The notes: generated by a model not told the origin, from the sequence alone. A DNA stretch of 64,000 nt from Oreohelix idahoensis (GCA_024509875.1 JAMPIV010014844.1:705001-769000); one strand, 5' to 3'; shown: positions 35,815-46,904, counted from the stretch's first letter. Made by a program: numbers and translations.

Positions 35815-36187
35815 ACGCTAGCATTATTTGTGCTATTGTTAGAATGAGATAAACAGTTAGGACAGCTCACAAAGGAAAAAATAATGAATGAAAATAATAA
35901 TACTTGCTACTGACAACAGTTCAAGGTAACAGCTCACGTTTACTAAATGTGGGTGAACATCTAGAGACGTAAATAGATTGTTCGAGAACAGCGAAGCTTG
36001 ACCAATGAATTTAATCCAAAAGTATTGGGTTAACGAATCAGAGAGTGGCAAGGGAACACACCACGCCAAGATGACCAGAGGTCATTAGTGCTTAGGAGAT
36101 TCGAGCAGCTGTGCGGACAGGTTGTATGTCTGTGGTTGTACAGACTGGCTCTCACGAGTATATACATATGTCCAGCTACTTCAAGCA
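35815..36187. other. No recognisable gene
   Basis: Flanking sequence between the full-length LINE and the SINE. No feature seen. Confidence 0.4.
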
Positions 36188-36200
36188 AGTGTTAATCTAT

Positions 36201-36470
36201 TTTTTTTTTCTTAACCAGCGGCACTTGGGCTTTCAGCCCTTCGGCCCAATGACATGTCATTGCGAGGCTGGGGAACCTGAGGACTTTCCTTCCAACCCGG
36301 TCAGGAGCTTCGCTCCTTCCCATCCACAGAGGGTTTATCACAGGAGCCGTTCAGGCTATTCAGTCAAATTTCTGGCCGTAAACATTTCTTCAAACGCTGA
36401 CGTCCGGGTTTGAACCATGAACACCTGGTCGCCAGTACAACGCCGAAGCCATTACACCAGCGCGGCTCCC
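36201..36470 (-). mobile_element. tRNA-derived SINE with 13-bp target duplication
   Basis: 270 bp flanked by identical AGTGTTAATCTAT copies at 36188-36200 and 36471-36483. On the minus strand the 5' head reads GGGAGCCGCGCTGGTGTAAT, followed by an A-box-like TGGTGTAATGG (36459-36449) and a perfect B box GGTTCAAACCC (36416-36406), 33 bases apart. That is the internal RNA polymerase III promoter of a tRNA-like head. The 3' end is an A run (T run at 36201-36209 on the plus strand). The body between the B box and the tail has no coding capacity. The LINE partner supplying its 3' end was not identified. Confidence 0.93.
36406..36459 (-). promoter_or_regulatory. Internal pol III promoter (A and B boxes) of the SINE
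   Basis: The B box GGTTCAAACCC matches the consensus exactly. The A box TGGTGTAATGG agrees at the conserved positions, and the spacing is normal for tRNA genes. Confidence 0.85.
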
Positions 36471-36475
36471 AGTGT

Positions 36476-36867
36476 TAATCTATCAAAATAGATATTTTTT
36501 CTGTAGTGTACAGGAGGTGTATATTTCGATAGGAGAACAGAGATTAAGTTCTCTCTTGTGAGTATATGATTGTAGGTACATCTTTTGCCTTAAGATTGAT
36601 TTATGTGCTAGAGAGCGTTTGCAGAGTCATGATTAGCCAGTTGGCCAAGAGAACACTATGAATATTTAAAGGAAACGGAAGGCTATAAATGATTAAAGGA
36701 AACTGAATGTTATGGAGGAGCAACTCTAAGTAAAGGTTTATCTACCAAGACTCTAAGTAAAGGTTGATCTATCAAGAGATAGATATTACTTCTAAGAAAC
36801 AGTGAGTGTTTATTTCCACATGAGAACCGGGATTATGCTCTCTCACTAGTAAGTATTTGACTGTGAG
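36476..36867. repeat. Old tandem duplication, period about 289 bp
   Basis: CTATCAAAATAGATAT at 36480 and CTATCAAGAGATAGATAT at 36769 begin two diverged copies. These continue with GAGAACAGAGATTAAG against GAGAACCGGGATTATG, then CTCTCT and GTGAGTATATG. The second copy resumes after the LINE insertion at 37753 and matches 36600-36690 (CATGATTA, CCAGTT, TTAAAGGAAAC). The first copy has its own short internal duplication (ACTCTAAGTAAAGGTT twice, 36722-36767). Confidence 0.7.
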
Positions 36868-36878
36868 TATATGTTATA

Positions 36879-37741
36879 TGTCTCCAAATAAATTCCTCTA
36901 AAACTAAAGTTATGAACTTTTCTAACGAGACCTTTAATATCATCCTGAACGGGGAAAAACTACAGAAAGTTGAAAGTTTCAATTATTTAGGCAGTAAAAT
37001 GACTCAGGATGGTGACACAACAAGAGAAATTCATACTAGAATTGCTTTGGCAGCTAGCGCCTTCAATAGAATATCTAACATTTGGAAACTACGATCATTG
37101 AATATACATACCAAGCTTCGTCTGTTTAATTCAAATGTTATCTCAGTGTTAACATACGGCTGTGAGAGTTGGAAAATAACAAAATCATTGGAGAACACGC
37201 TGAATACATTCGAGAACAAATGTCTTAGAAAACTCAGGAACATAAGTTGGAAAGAATTCAAGACTAATCGACAAATAAGAGAAGACTCTAGGCAGAAATA
37301 TGTCTCCAACTATATAAGGAAAAGACGATGGTCATATATTGGTCATGTCCTACGAATGCAAAACAACAGAATACCATTGCAGGCGCTCACTTGGGTTCCT
37401 GAGGGTAAGAGGAAAAAAGGAAGACCAAAAGAAACACTCAGAAGAACAATAATAAGAGAAGGAAGAACGTTGGGATTAAACAATGTGCAAGAGCTAAGAG
37501 GAGTGGCGTCACAACGTACAACCTGGAGAGCACTGGTTTCTGCCTTATGCGCCGTGTTTGGTGCTTAAAGAATTTATTATTATTTATTATTATTATATGG
37601 CACAATGGGCTAATCACCTGTTTGCCAAGTCACTTCGATTACATGTCCTGCCCATGGGCCTTGTGCACTTGGGTCCCCTCTACACCTCGTTTCACGGGGT
37701 AGAAGAGGTTCCGATTATGAGATGAGATGAGATGAGATTAT
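36879..37741 (+). mobile_element. 5'-truncated LINE with 11-bp target duplication
   Basis: 863 bp flanked by identical TATATGTTATA copies at 36868-36878 and 37742-37752. It encodes only the C-terminal part of RT, then a 3' untranslated region with ATT-rich sequence and a terminal (GAGAT)n tail. The insertion interrupts the second unit of the 289-bp tandem duplication. Confidence 0.88.
36882..37568 (+). pseudogene. LINE RT thumb and C-terminal domain
   Basis: The reading frame is open from the truncation point to a stop at 37566-37568. It has the post-RT segment NSSKTKVMNFSN, VESFNYLGSKMTQDGD, SVLTYGCESWKITKSLENTL, RRWSYIGHVLRMQNN and the C-terminal EGKRKKGRPKETLRRTI. A WRALVSALCA segment sits at the end. 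No catalytic RT motif is included, so this is a dead insertion remnant. The lack of stops over 228 codons suggests it is fairly young. Confidence 0.9.
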
Positions 37742-37752
37742 TATATGTTATA

Positions 37753-40700
37753 CATAAGACTGATTCTTGTCTTTAGGAACGTTTATAGAGGCATGATTAA
37801 CCAGTTCGGCAAGAACATTCTATAAATATATTAAAGGAAACTGAATGCTACTGAGGAGTATAAGTACCACAAGTATATAGTGGCTGATTTTGAAGACTAA
37901 GAATGTCTAAAGGAGATAATATGTTAAAGAGGAATATGAAAGTCTACAAGATATAGAGCTCACGTAAGAAGTACCCGTAATGTCCAAGGACTCAATTTAT
38001 GATTATATGCGAGCTCCATTATTTGAATTACCTTGTCATGCTTGTTAACAGTATTGTGTTATTAAAAGTTTTAATGGATCAGCATGAATTTGATTTGGTC
38101 CTTACAAGTTGCTGAACTTATGCCATTATTGTACACACTACCACTATATGAGAAGTCACTACAATAACATCAAAGAAGGAACTGAACGAACCTGGGATAT
38201 TAAAAGGATAGTAGTATCATCCAAGAATTACCACATCTGGCGGAGTTGACCAGTGATAATTTCTTGAACTTGGAAGCTAAACGGAGAAGTTTAAACGTAA
38301 ACCACGCCACTAGGCCTGCCATCTGCCACCTAGTAAACTTATACCCTGACACCCTCCTGTGACATACCTCTAATTAGTGCCGTAACCAGTCCTACCACAA
38401 TTTAATTGTGAAATGAAAGCAGATGGACATGTACATTGTGATGTTAGTTTTAGAAAAGTATTTTAAAGATGTTAAGCTTGCTGGAATGGACCACCTTATT
38501 GGAAAGAATAAAAGAAATTATTTTACTGTACAAATTGAGTTATAACATAACTCTTTCCACAAGGCCATCTGATTGTAAGGAAGCAAATCATGGACAAACT
38601 GTACCCAGAGAGTTACTAGAATAGTGTGCTATTTATTAAATGAATTATGTTATTTTTGACATGCTATGATTCTCAAGAGAAAGCTCTTGTTGTTCTGAGC
38701 CCTTGCGAAATGTCAGAGGGTCTTCAACAGTGCCACCTTTAAGATTGGAAGAACCGCAGTTGTGGTATTCTTTCCAGTTCCATTGCTGGGCCAGGCCTAG
38801 AAGAACATTTCGAAGATAAGTAGCATTGTTTGGGGCTACTTGACTTTACAAAAAACCATACCACACAAAAGAAATTAAAAACTTAAGATTATAAGAATCT
38901 AAAGACTTTGGACCATATAACCGACGAGTTTATTCTTTACAAGTGAACATTGAAATGATGAAACAAGTATGTGGTGTTAAAGAACATAGCAAATGCCATT
39001 ATAACGTGTGATATAATACTATAAACATTTGTTCAAGTTTGGCACAGAAGAAAGACAGAATTCATCATAGATCAATAAAACAGATGAAGATGAATTTTAA
39101 TTAACTTTAAATGTTCTGACGTGTTATGGAAAAGAGTCTACAGTAATCTGACAGCCTATTGTAACCTCATAGCTGCTCTGTGATTTTCTAGCTAAAAACA
39201 TGCATTATACTGTTTGTCTTTACTTACACAGCTTACTCTTTCGTCCCCGCCTCTTTTTCTTTAACACGAGCTAACACAGTGTTTACAAACTTCGTGACCT
39301 GTCAGTCATAGCAGGGAAACAAATCAGGCTTTGTTTACCTCGTCCACCCACGCGAGCTCATCTGTCAATCATAATACCTCTCAGACAAACAGCACGTGAG
39401 AGAGACGAAACACATACCCTTTTGAAGTTTTTACTCAGGGAAAGTTTAGAATCCCCTGTGCTCTTTGATCTCGAGACACGGGCATTTTAAAGAGAAACCC
39501 GTTAGCCGTAACGAAAGCCTCTGATGTCGGTCAACAGCGTCAGACGAGAGATTCTGGTAGCCGAATTGTAAGCTTTCATCTTGATCGCTAGTTTCTGAAT
39601 TCTTCGTTCCACACAGGAGCGCGAAATTAACAACATTAGGGATCAGAGGAATCTATATATGTATATATACTGCTGTTTTCTTAACCCCGAAATCAGAAGT
39701 CAGTCAGAATTTTAAATATTCTAGCGCACAGTCCTAGAACCCATTTCTTGTGGATATGGTGTATTAGTGTTTCGTGGAGATTTTCATTCTGAATTTTCTG
39801 GTAAAAGGATAATAGTGCTAATGATTTAAAAAGTGATAGCTTTTAACATTTATTCTTCACTTAGATTTTTCTCGCTAGTAAAACGAGTGAAATAAAGTAA
39901 CGCGTAGCGATTTCATACCAGATATTCAATTAAAATGTTAAATCACGCCACCCGCTACCCACATACCTTAGACGGTAATTATGTTAACAGTGTAGGCAGA
40001 CGCGACACGTAATCGCTACAGGAGAGAGATAAACCCGACGGTTTAGCTGACCCGGCTTATAGGCATTAAAGCGACTGATAGTGAGAAAATAGAATGCACG
40101 TTATATTTCATTTTGTATATTTGTTATTATAGTGTCTATTATTTTTTAATACCATTCGACAAAGTAACAGACGCCGACAATGTAATAGCTATTTACTGAC
40201 AGGCGATCATTGTTTAGGTAGCGCGTATGGAGAAATTAAATAATAATTAACATTGTACGCTGAACGCCGTCGCGAGCAGTGTGCGGGCGAGTTAACATAA
40301 CTCAGTCCGACCGAACTCAGCCGCCAGCGACGTCTGCTAGCGTGTAGGCGTGAGGAAACACCGTGTGCCTTTTAAACCTAGTCAGGACTGACGGACTGGA
40401 GATGAGATCGTCTTGTCCCCGTCTGTGAGTATATATAGGAGTAGCATTTTGTCTATAAATGTTTTCTTGTATTCTTCGCAGACCTGGTCACAAGGGCGTC
40501 CATCGGTCTTTTGTTTTGTTACTTTCTCGTTTACTTGGCGTGTGCATTACCAATTTCATTTATGAACGTGTACTCACCAAATGGTATTTGAGAACAATAA
40601 AATTTAACTCTAGACTTACTGTTGTGGGATGAGGTCTGTTTCACATCAAGCATTCGAAAAACTCTACAATATATGATACACCACGGTCATATTTACCGAT

Positions 40701-42437
40701 CGCAAAGATAGGAGAAAATGGACCGATATAACTGATCAATGGAAACGCTCCTTTTCTGATATGTATAAGGAAACCTTTTTATGCTTAACATAGAGGCCTA
40801 TTTTGTGCAATTGAAAATACGAAGATTTTTAACTTCTTAAAGATTTTTAAACGAAAGTTATAGCTAGTTTAAATAACGGGGATATCACTTAAGAGGTATG
40901 TGTAAAGACGTCCTCAAATAATATGTTATTCTAAGAGAAAAATCGTTTCAATTGATATTGATACATCAGGGTAGTCTTCAATATAGTTAGTTAAAGATTG
41001 CATAGATTTAAATGCATTTTGCTAACTAAACAAATTTTAGCTAGACTGATAGAGATAAATTACCAGTATAATACTAACTTTAAATGATTACAATAGGTCC
41101 ACAATTAAAAAAGATAATAGATTTTAAAATTTCTGCACATTGAACGCGAAGGCAAAAAGACGCATTGTTTTGGGATTCCTAAACACCGCTTTTGCCCCAA
41201 CCCTCCGCGAGGTACGCTGAGACCCTATATAAGACCTTGAACTTGGGCTGAACTGAGGCCACAACATTTTCAAAATACAGTACTGAACAGAAGAAAGCGG
41301 CAAGCACTTGCTGTCAAATATGTTGCAGCTGTATCTACGTAGCAGATTTAGATATCCATTTACAGCCTGTCATAGCTATTGTATACTACCTGAGGGTAAG
41401 AGAAATGTATATATGTGTATAATTATGTACTTTTCCTGTGTATAATCCACTTGTGTGTTCGCTAGTGTGTTATACGTGTTAAGAAAAAAATTATAGAACG
41501 AGTGTGCTGCCGGCTTGAAAGCAAGCATGTGTTAACGTTCAGGGACGAAAGCCAGCATTGGGAATGTGTAGGATAATTGAGAATCATGGCAGAATTTACG
41601 ACTGTAAGTTTAATAATGTATTTGATGGAATATTTCGTAAAGGAACGTCACACTGTTCAGGAACATAAGAAAGGAAGTTAGGAATTGTTTACAAGTATTA
41701 ATCAAGGTGTTACTTCATAATTTGTTCTTAACCAAATCATTGTAAGGAAGCATATGGTGGACAATTGGATCAACTTATGATTTATAAGAAAAGTGTAATC
41801 ACATCGAACTGGCTGTAAGTGGTACTGAAGTAAATTGTTATGTGCAACTGTTAGCACATTGTCTGAGTTTGTTTGTAACGTTCATTGTGTTTGTGTGTGT
41901 GGATAAAATAGTGCTGGACCATACAAGGATTGCGATTATTTGTATTTTCCAGGTTTTATCCTGAAATGACTATCAGTCTTCGAGACATTCAATACTGATG
42001 AACTCTGTTGGTGCGAGACGTTCTCAATATACTTAGAGCGAGTCACCAGATTGGTTCCCAGCCTGGAGATCCTGACACTGTGTAATTCAAAATATACAAG
42101 ATAGGTGGACACATAACTCCACTGGTCGGCACATCCAGCCTTTTTTTGTTAAGAATTAAACCACACATTAAACACACAATTGCATGATGACTAATGAAGG
42201 ATTTAATGAACTTCTACCTACTTTACAGTCCAGTGAAACTAACAACTGTATATAAATATATAATAACATAATTGACATTTTAAATACAACTTATATCTTT
42301 AACTAGTGTGGAAAGGAACATTCCTTACTTATTTATTTCATTTTGTAAAAAGCATTTGAATTTTATTATCATTTTCCTAACCGAAAAGAGAAACGGTATA
42401 GGACCAATAATTTGTAAATATTTACATTCAGTCTTAC
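37753..42437. other. 4.7 kb without coding sequence; possible LTR/leader debris
   Basis: No frame over 60 codons is present. A possible minus-strand-primer site TGGCGGAGTTGACC lies at about 38237, after CCACATC. Related short blocks (GATTGTAAGGAAGCA with GGACAA) recur at about 38572 and 41740. A TATATAA with downstream sequence resembling a promoter lies at 41226. A GC-richer patch with many CG dinucleotides lies at 40260-40420. It looks like old LTR retroelement sequence stripped of genes, but I cannot assign it firmly. Confidence 0.4.
41226..41232 (+). promoter_or_regulatory. Possible TATA box of an LTR-like promoter
   Basis: CCCTATATAAGACC sits in a locally GC-richer stretch, with CTTGAACTTGGGC at a distance where transcription would start. 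A similar arrangement, TATATAATCGGGCG, occurs at 60521. No gene follows, so this is suggestive only. Confidence 0.3.
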
Positions 42438-42802
42438 TTAATTATTCAAGTTGAGTTAGATTCTGTTTGTATGTATATTACATATCTATTAAATTAATTA
42501 ATCCTCTTCACAAATAGCCATAATACAATAAAAATAAATATAATAACCATTATTCAGGGTGGGATCTGGAGAGGTAGCACTTAGACCTTAAGTATCATTC
42601 ACTATCATCATACTTGAAGGTTTATACAGCTTGACCCAACTTTGATTGTCGATACACCTTTACTCTTTTCAGAGAAGGGGGTATTTCTAATAAGGCCAGT
42701 CTCTTATCTGGCGCTATACTGGTATCCTTTGATACATCTTTTTGTCTGGGATATCATATATTTTAATAACATCTGAACCTTTTGCGACACTTACCAAATC
42801 CA
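42438..42802. repeat. LTR-type repeat copy E1, including the left 205-bp duplicate
   Basis: It starts at AATTATTCAAGTT and shares blocks with 46905-47172: GGTTTATACAGCTTGAC, GTCGATACAC, ACTCTTTTCAGAGAA, GTCTCTTATCTGGC, CTGGTATC. The end reads TTGCGACA. The part 42598-42802 is repeated at 43360-43564 with only a few differences. No primer site or coding sequence follows. Confidence 0.75.
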
Positions 42803-43359
42803 CACTTACTTACTTACTTAGTCGTTCCCCTTCTACCGTGAAGTGTAGAGGTTTGGAAGAGAGAGCGCCAGACTATCCTATCGGCTGTTTTCCTCCTGGC
42901 TTGGTTCCATTCTAGTCCTCGGTCCTTCAAAGATTGTCTAATGTTGTCCTCCCAGCGGACTCTGGGGGTCTGGATACCTGGCTCTTTGATTCCCCATGCT
43001 TGTCGTGGTAGCCGATCTTCTCCCATTCTGCAGACATGGCCAAACCATCTTAATTGGGACTGTTATACTTGCGTCTGCAGGGGGTAGGATTTAAGGCCTT
43101 GACGTATCGTCTGGTTGCGTACCATGTCTCTTCTTGTTACTTCAACCACCTTCCTCAGATACCTCATTTCTGAGGTTTGGGTCTGCCTTTTGTGGGTTGT
43201 AGTCATTGCCCATGACTCGCATCCATATGTCAAGACTGGGACATAGGTGGAGCGGTATACAGCCATCTTCGTTTTCTTACCAACCTCTCTCTTGCTGAGG
43301 AATCCTCGATTTATGGCCTGAAAAAGTCTCCCAGCTGCTGCTTTTCGAGTGGCCAACTC
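42803..43359 (-). mobile_element. LINE 3' tail (same family as 52189-56894) between 205-bp direct repeats
   Basis: 557 bp. The 3' end on the minus strand has a TAAG-type tetranucleotide tail (CTTACTTACTTACTTAGTCG on plus). It encodes the last part of the ORF: ATRKAAAGRLFQAINRGFLS, YVPVLTYGCESWAMTT, then RMGEDRLPRQAW and the end VRWEDNIRQSLKDRGLEWNQ. It is the same family as the LINE at 52189-56894. The flanks are 205-bp direct repeats at 42598-42802 and 43360-43564. Confidence 0.88.
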
Positions 43360-43564
43360 TTCACTATCATCATACTTGAAGGTTTATACAGCTTGACCCA
43401 ACCTTGATTGTCGATACACCCTTACTCTTTTCAGAGAAGGGAGTATTTCTAATAAGACCAGTCTCTTATCTGGCGCTATACTGGTATCCTTTGATACATC
43501 TTTTTGTCTGGGATATCATATATTTTAATAACATCTGAATCTCTCGCGACACTTACCAAATCCA
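43360..43564. repeat. Right copy of the 205-bp direct repeat
   Basis: It begins TTCACTATCATCATACTTGA and ends ACCAAATCCA, as the left copy does at 42598-42802. The two have exactly the same length and differ at roughly ten positions by eye, including TTTGCGACA against TCTCGCGACA. This is either a very long target duplication or the result of a local duplication around the LINE. Confidence 0.9.
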
Positions 43565-44318
43565 TATTTATATTTTTACCAGACACAGTGGTGTACACAT
43601 AACATTATTATTGTTCCCCGACACCTGACACTCGTAAATCAAGTGGAGTATATCTCTAGATACATACGCTGTGCAGAATTAGCGCTCTAACACAGAGTTG
43701 GCCGATAGAAGAACCATCATCATCATTTGTAACATATTTTTAGCAGCCAGATGTTTCCCAATCTGGAAGTATTTCACCGTGAAAGGGTGAACCTCAAGAA
43801 TTCTCACAGTTTAAACTATTTGTAGTAACACTTATATCCAGGACAAGCACCATATTAGGCGTTCACCTTACTGGGTCCAATTTGGATCTGCGACAACTGT
43901 GGTGACAGTAAATTAAGTGAAATAGATAATATATTCATGGACTAATTCTATTACCAAGGAATATTACAGACCTACCATACCAGGCAATTAGGTAAGGGTG
44001 TGACAGTGGCCACTGCTTGAGAGAGTGTGAGAGTATTTTTCCTTGTTTGCTGGAAACTATCCATATATCTGATTTGTCTAAATTCTGTTTACTTTACTGG
44101 GTCTCATAGAGTACCAATACTGTTCATTCTGTAACATGGTGCTAACCTTCAACTTTTGGGTTAATAATTTTGGGTTTTTTTCTCCATTCGGGGAGTGTGC
44201 ACTTTTCTGCTTTATTTCATATGCATGTAAATGACTCTTTGATTTTTTGTTTTTTGTTTTTAGATATTTTGATGTTGTCGAGTTTAATGATAATGAACTA
44301 CATAGAAACTTACCTTTG
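43565..44318. other. No recognisable gene
   Basis: Noncoding, with short T/G-rich frames only. It leads up to the LTR starting at 44319. Confidence 0.4.
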
Positions 44319-44621
44319 TGTGTTGGTCAGACCCATACCCATTTATCCGTAGTTTTTCACTTTTGTGTGTCTTGTTGTCACATAGCTGTGTGTGTGTGTG
44401 TAGAGTAACTTACCTATTCTTGATAGGGAGGCAAAGGCTGTCTGGTAATAAAGTACAGTCGTACGGATAGGCTGGAGGAGATAACCTAATCACCCCAGAG
44501 ACATATCTTTCCCTCAATCTACCACCTGTGAAATCTATTTTCTATACCTTTTCTCGAGTATCTGTCGACATCCACTCTACATTAGACGGGCTAAATAAAA
44601 CAATTAGCCTACCGTACGACA
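44319..44621 (+). repeat. 5' LTR (copy A)
   Basis: 303 bp, TG...CA. Related, diverged copies lie at 46676-46773 (3' end only), 50232-50524 and 58344-58724. Shared landmarks are GTTTTTCAC, GTGTC with a GT-rich run, GATAGGCTG, CCAGAGAC, GTGAAATCTATTT, CACTCTAC and TACGACA. Confidence 0.85.
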
Positions 44622-44624
44622 GAA

Positions 44625-44642
44625 TGGGGGCTCGACCGGGAT
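44625..44642 (+). promoter_or_regulatory. Primer-binding site, tRNA-Pro type
   Basis: TGGGGGCTCGACCGGGAT differs at one base from the 18-nt site complementary to the 3' end of tRNA-Pro that is well known from gammaretroviruses. It lies three bases after the LTR end ACGACA. This supports the LTR call and the direction of the element. Confidence 0.9.
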
Positions 44643-45120
44643 TAAATCTCTTAGTCTGAGTCTAGACTGATGACTAACGTCTGTTATAGAAACTTAGTCT
44701 AAATCTAGCTAGAGTGTGTTGTACGTCGTGTTGGTGTAATAAAAAAATATAATAATGTATCCCCTAGGCAACGTTCGTATTTTGTCCTGGGTTCTGACCA
44801 CTCAAAATAGAGACATAATTTGTTTTCTTTCTACATCATCTTATAATTTACTTACAGTTAGATTTTGATGCTGATTTTTGTTGGTGGTATGATATATAAT
44901 AATTGTTGTACAAAAAGACCGCTGTACCAGCGTTTAACAATCACATTTTTATTGGTGCAGTGGAGTGTGAGCCACAGCAAAGGAAGAGCAATGGGCAGTT
45001 GCCAGGTTAATCGCCTTCCCATAGTTCCATATTGACTCCAGGTGTGGGTCAGTGTAGTGGAAATTAGGAAAATTGTTTTTATCTTAATTTTTTAAATTTT
45101 TTCCACGGCCAGTAATAGTA

Positions 45121-45709
45121 TATGCCATCACCGATGTCAATACCTTGTCGAGGTATGGCGGCTTGCGTACCCTGATTACCCCCAGAGCTATGCCAGCGAG
45201 AGTTTTACTCCTGGAGGTTTCTACCAAGCTGGACAGGTTTGCGCGGGCAGGGGTCAGACTAAAGCAGACACCCTGGTCCTCCAGGTTCGGGGTTTTAGCA
45301 TAGGGCTGACACCCCTGTCTATGTAAAAAATATTGAAGTTATGGAAACAACAACGAATAAACAAACTTTGCTGCGGGACGGACATCCGGAGTTTGAGGCT
45401 CGTATGACTGTCAGTGGTGAAAGCCAAAAGGAAGACACTGACACGAGAACGGACGTCCATCACAAGAACAGCTATGCTTTGGACCCATGAAGGAAAACGA
45501 AAGAGAGGCCGACCAAAAACAACCTGGTGGAGGACTGTGGAGGCTGAGATGCAAAGAATGAACCAGAGTTGGGACACTGTACGAAGGATGGCCACCGACC
45601 GAGCAAAGTGGAATCAATTTGTTGTTGCCCTACAAGACTCCACTAGGCGTGATGGCCACTGACTGCTATGACGGTCGGTCGGCTAAGGATCAAAGAAGAT
45701 GAAAGAAGA
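45121..45709 (+). mobile_element. 589-bp internally deleted LINE with own target duplication
   Basis: It is flanked by identical AGTAATAGTA copies at 45111-45120 and 45710-45719. The left part looks like a LINE 5' region. The right part (45414-45662) is the C-terminal tail of an RT protein (TRTAMLWTHEGKRKRGRPKT; DRAKWNQFVVALQDS). Everything between, endonuclease and RT, is missing. The 3' end is an AGA-rich tail. A unit with both LINE ends and a duplication was probably copied in trans by the parent LINE, like a SINE. Confidence 0.8.
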
Positions 45710-45933
45710 AGTAATAGTAGATTTTAAGTTTTAGCCTAATCTACCGTCCCTATGGATTAAGTCGTCTGCGTTAGGAGCCTTTTTGCCAGTTAACAGCAGC
45801 GATAGATTAGACAACTGAGAAACAGGGAGAAGGAAACAGAAAAAAATTTCTTTTGGTATTCTCTTACTTGGTTAGGGAGCAGTGTATCCTTTTTTTCTTT
45901 CTTTCTCGGGTAATTCGCAGTCATGTATTTGCC

Positions 45934-46705
45934 ATGGCTGAGCGAGCAAAGCTTAGAGCAATGCTAAGAGAGGAAGCAAAGGAAATATGATTACATGGAG
46001 ACGAAATGCTAGCTTTTGTGAACGACGAACTAGCCAAATATGAGGCAGAGAAGAAGGAAGCAGAAGCTAGAGAGAAAGAAAAAGAAGCTAGAGAGAAAGA
46101 ACAACAACAATGGGAGAAAGGAAGAGAAGAACGGCAATTGCAGCAGAAGAAAATTGAAGCAAAAATGCAGTTTCACAGGGACACGGAACAAGAGAAAGAG
46201 AGACAACACGAGGAAAGAGAGAACGACAAACGACGTCAGCATGAATTGGCGTTTAGGACTTTAGAGGTCCAAAGTCGTGGTGCAGCATCTAGCTCCAGCA
46301 ACGGAGTCTTCTTCCCCTCAGTCACCCGCAGCTGACCACTCCAGTAGCCAGTCTTCCCAATTAGCTGCTATGTCCTTTGCACTAGAAACCTTCCCAAGCA
46401 CCAATGAGAAAATTGATAGCTATCTAGAAAGATTTGAGAGAATGGCAACACTGTACGATTTGGACAGTTCGCGATGGTGCTTGAAGCTATCCCAAGCCCT
46501 CAAAGGCAATGCGCACGATGTGTATGTGAAACTGGGAAGCAGCAATCAAGACAATTACGACATGCTCAATAAAGCTTTACTTGAGCGCTTCGAGATGAAC
46601 GCTCGCAAGTTTTTACAACTTTTCAGAAACAGCAGAAAAGAGGGAGCCGAGACGTACGCTCAGTTCTACCACCTGTCTACCACCTGTGAAATCTATTTTC
46701 TATAA
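45934..46705 (+). pseudogene. gag: Partial Gag (coiled coil and capsid-like domain)
   Basis: The start is MAERAKLRAM at 45934. A TGA interrupts at 45988-45990, after which the same frame continues to 46335. It encodes a long charged helix (EAREKEKEAREKEQQQWEKG). A frameshift at about 46290 moves into the frame ending at 46705, which holds the Ser-rich linker, FALETFPSTNEKIDSYLERF and SRWCLKLSQALKGNAHDVYV, then LLERFEMNARKFLQLFRNS. The last residues after YAQFYHLS come from the LTR, so the C-terminal half of Gag is deleted. It aligns by eye with the Gag at 62722. Confidence 0.88.
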
Positions 46706-46773
46706 GATTTCTTGCGTATCTGTCGACATTCACTCTACTTAAATAGGCCAAATAAAATAATTAACGTACGACA
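46676..46773 (+). repeat. 3' end of LTR (copy B)
   Basis: TCTACCACCTGTGAAATCTA through ACGTACGACA matches the last third of copy A. It begins inside a duplicated CTACCACCTGT, where gag was fused to it. Confidence 0.85.
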
Positions 46774-46904
46774 AATGTAACATAAATACTTGACGGTGAA
46801 GCCATATATATATTTTGAATCAATTTGAGTTTATTTGAAAATTATCCAACAGAACAAAGAAAGATCCTGTCCATAAATAAATAATAAATTGTACCAACAG
46901 TCTT

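Larger units (their letters stand above)
44319..46773 (+). mobile_element. Deleted Ty3/gypsy LTR element (LTR, PBS, partial gag, LTR end)
   Basis: A 303-bp 5' LTR (TGTGTTGG to ACGACA) is followed after GAA by a tRNA-Pro-type primer site, then a leader that carries a nested 589-bp LINE derivative, then a broken gag. At 46676 the gag runs straight into the last 98 bp of the same LTR. The rest of gag, all of pol and most of the 3' LTR are missing. The join lies at a repeated CTACCACCTGT motif. Five-base flanks do not match, so the original target duplication is lost or the ends belong to different copies. Confidence 0.82.

Noticed and set aside
45254..45617. Minus-strand frames of 68 and 113 codons
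   Set aside because: Antisense to the LINE C-terminal tail on the plus strand.
44314..46778. Target duplication for the deleted LTR element
   Set aside because: The five bases before 44319 and after 46773 do not match.
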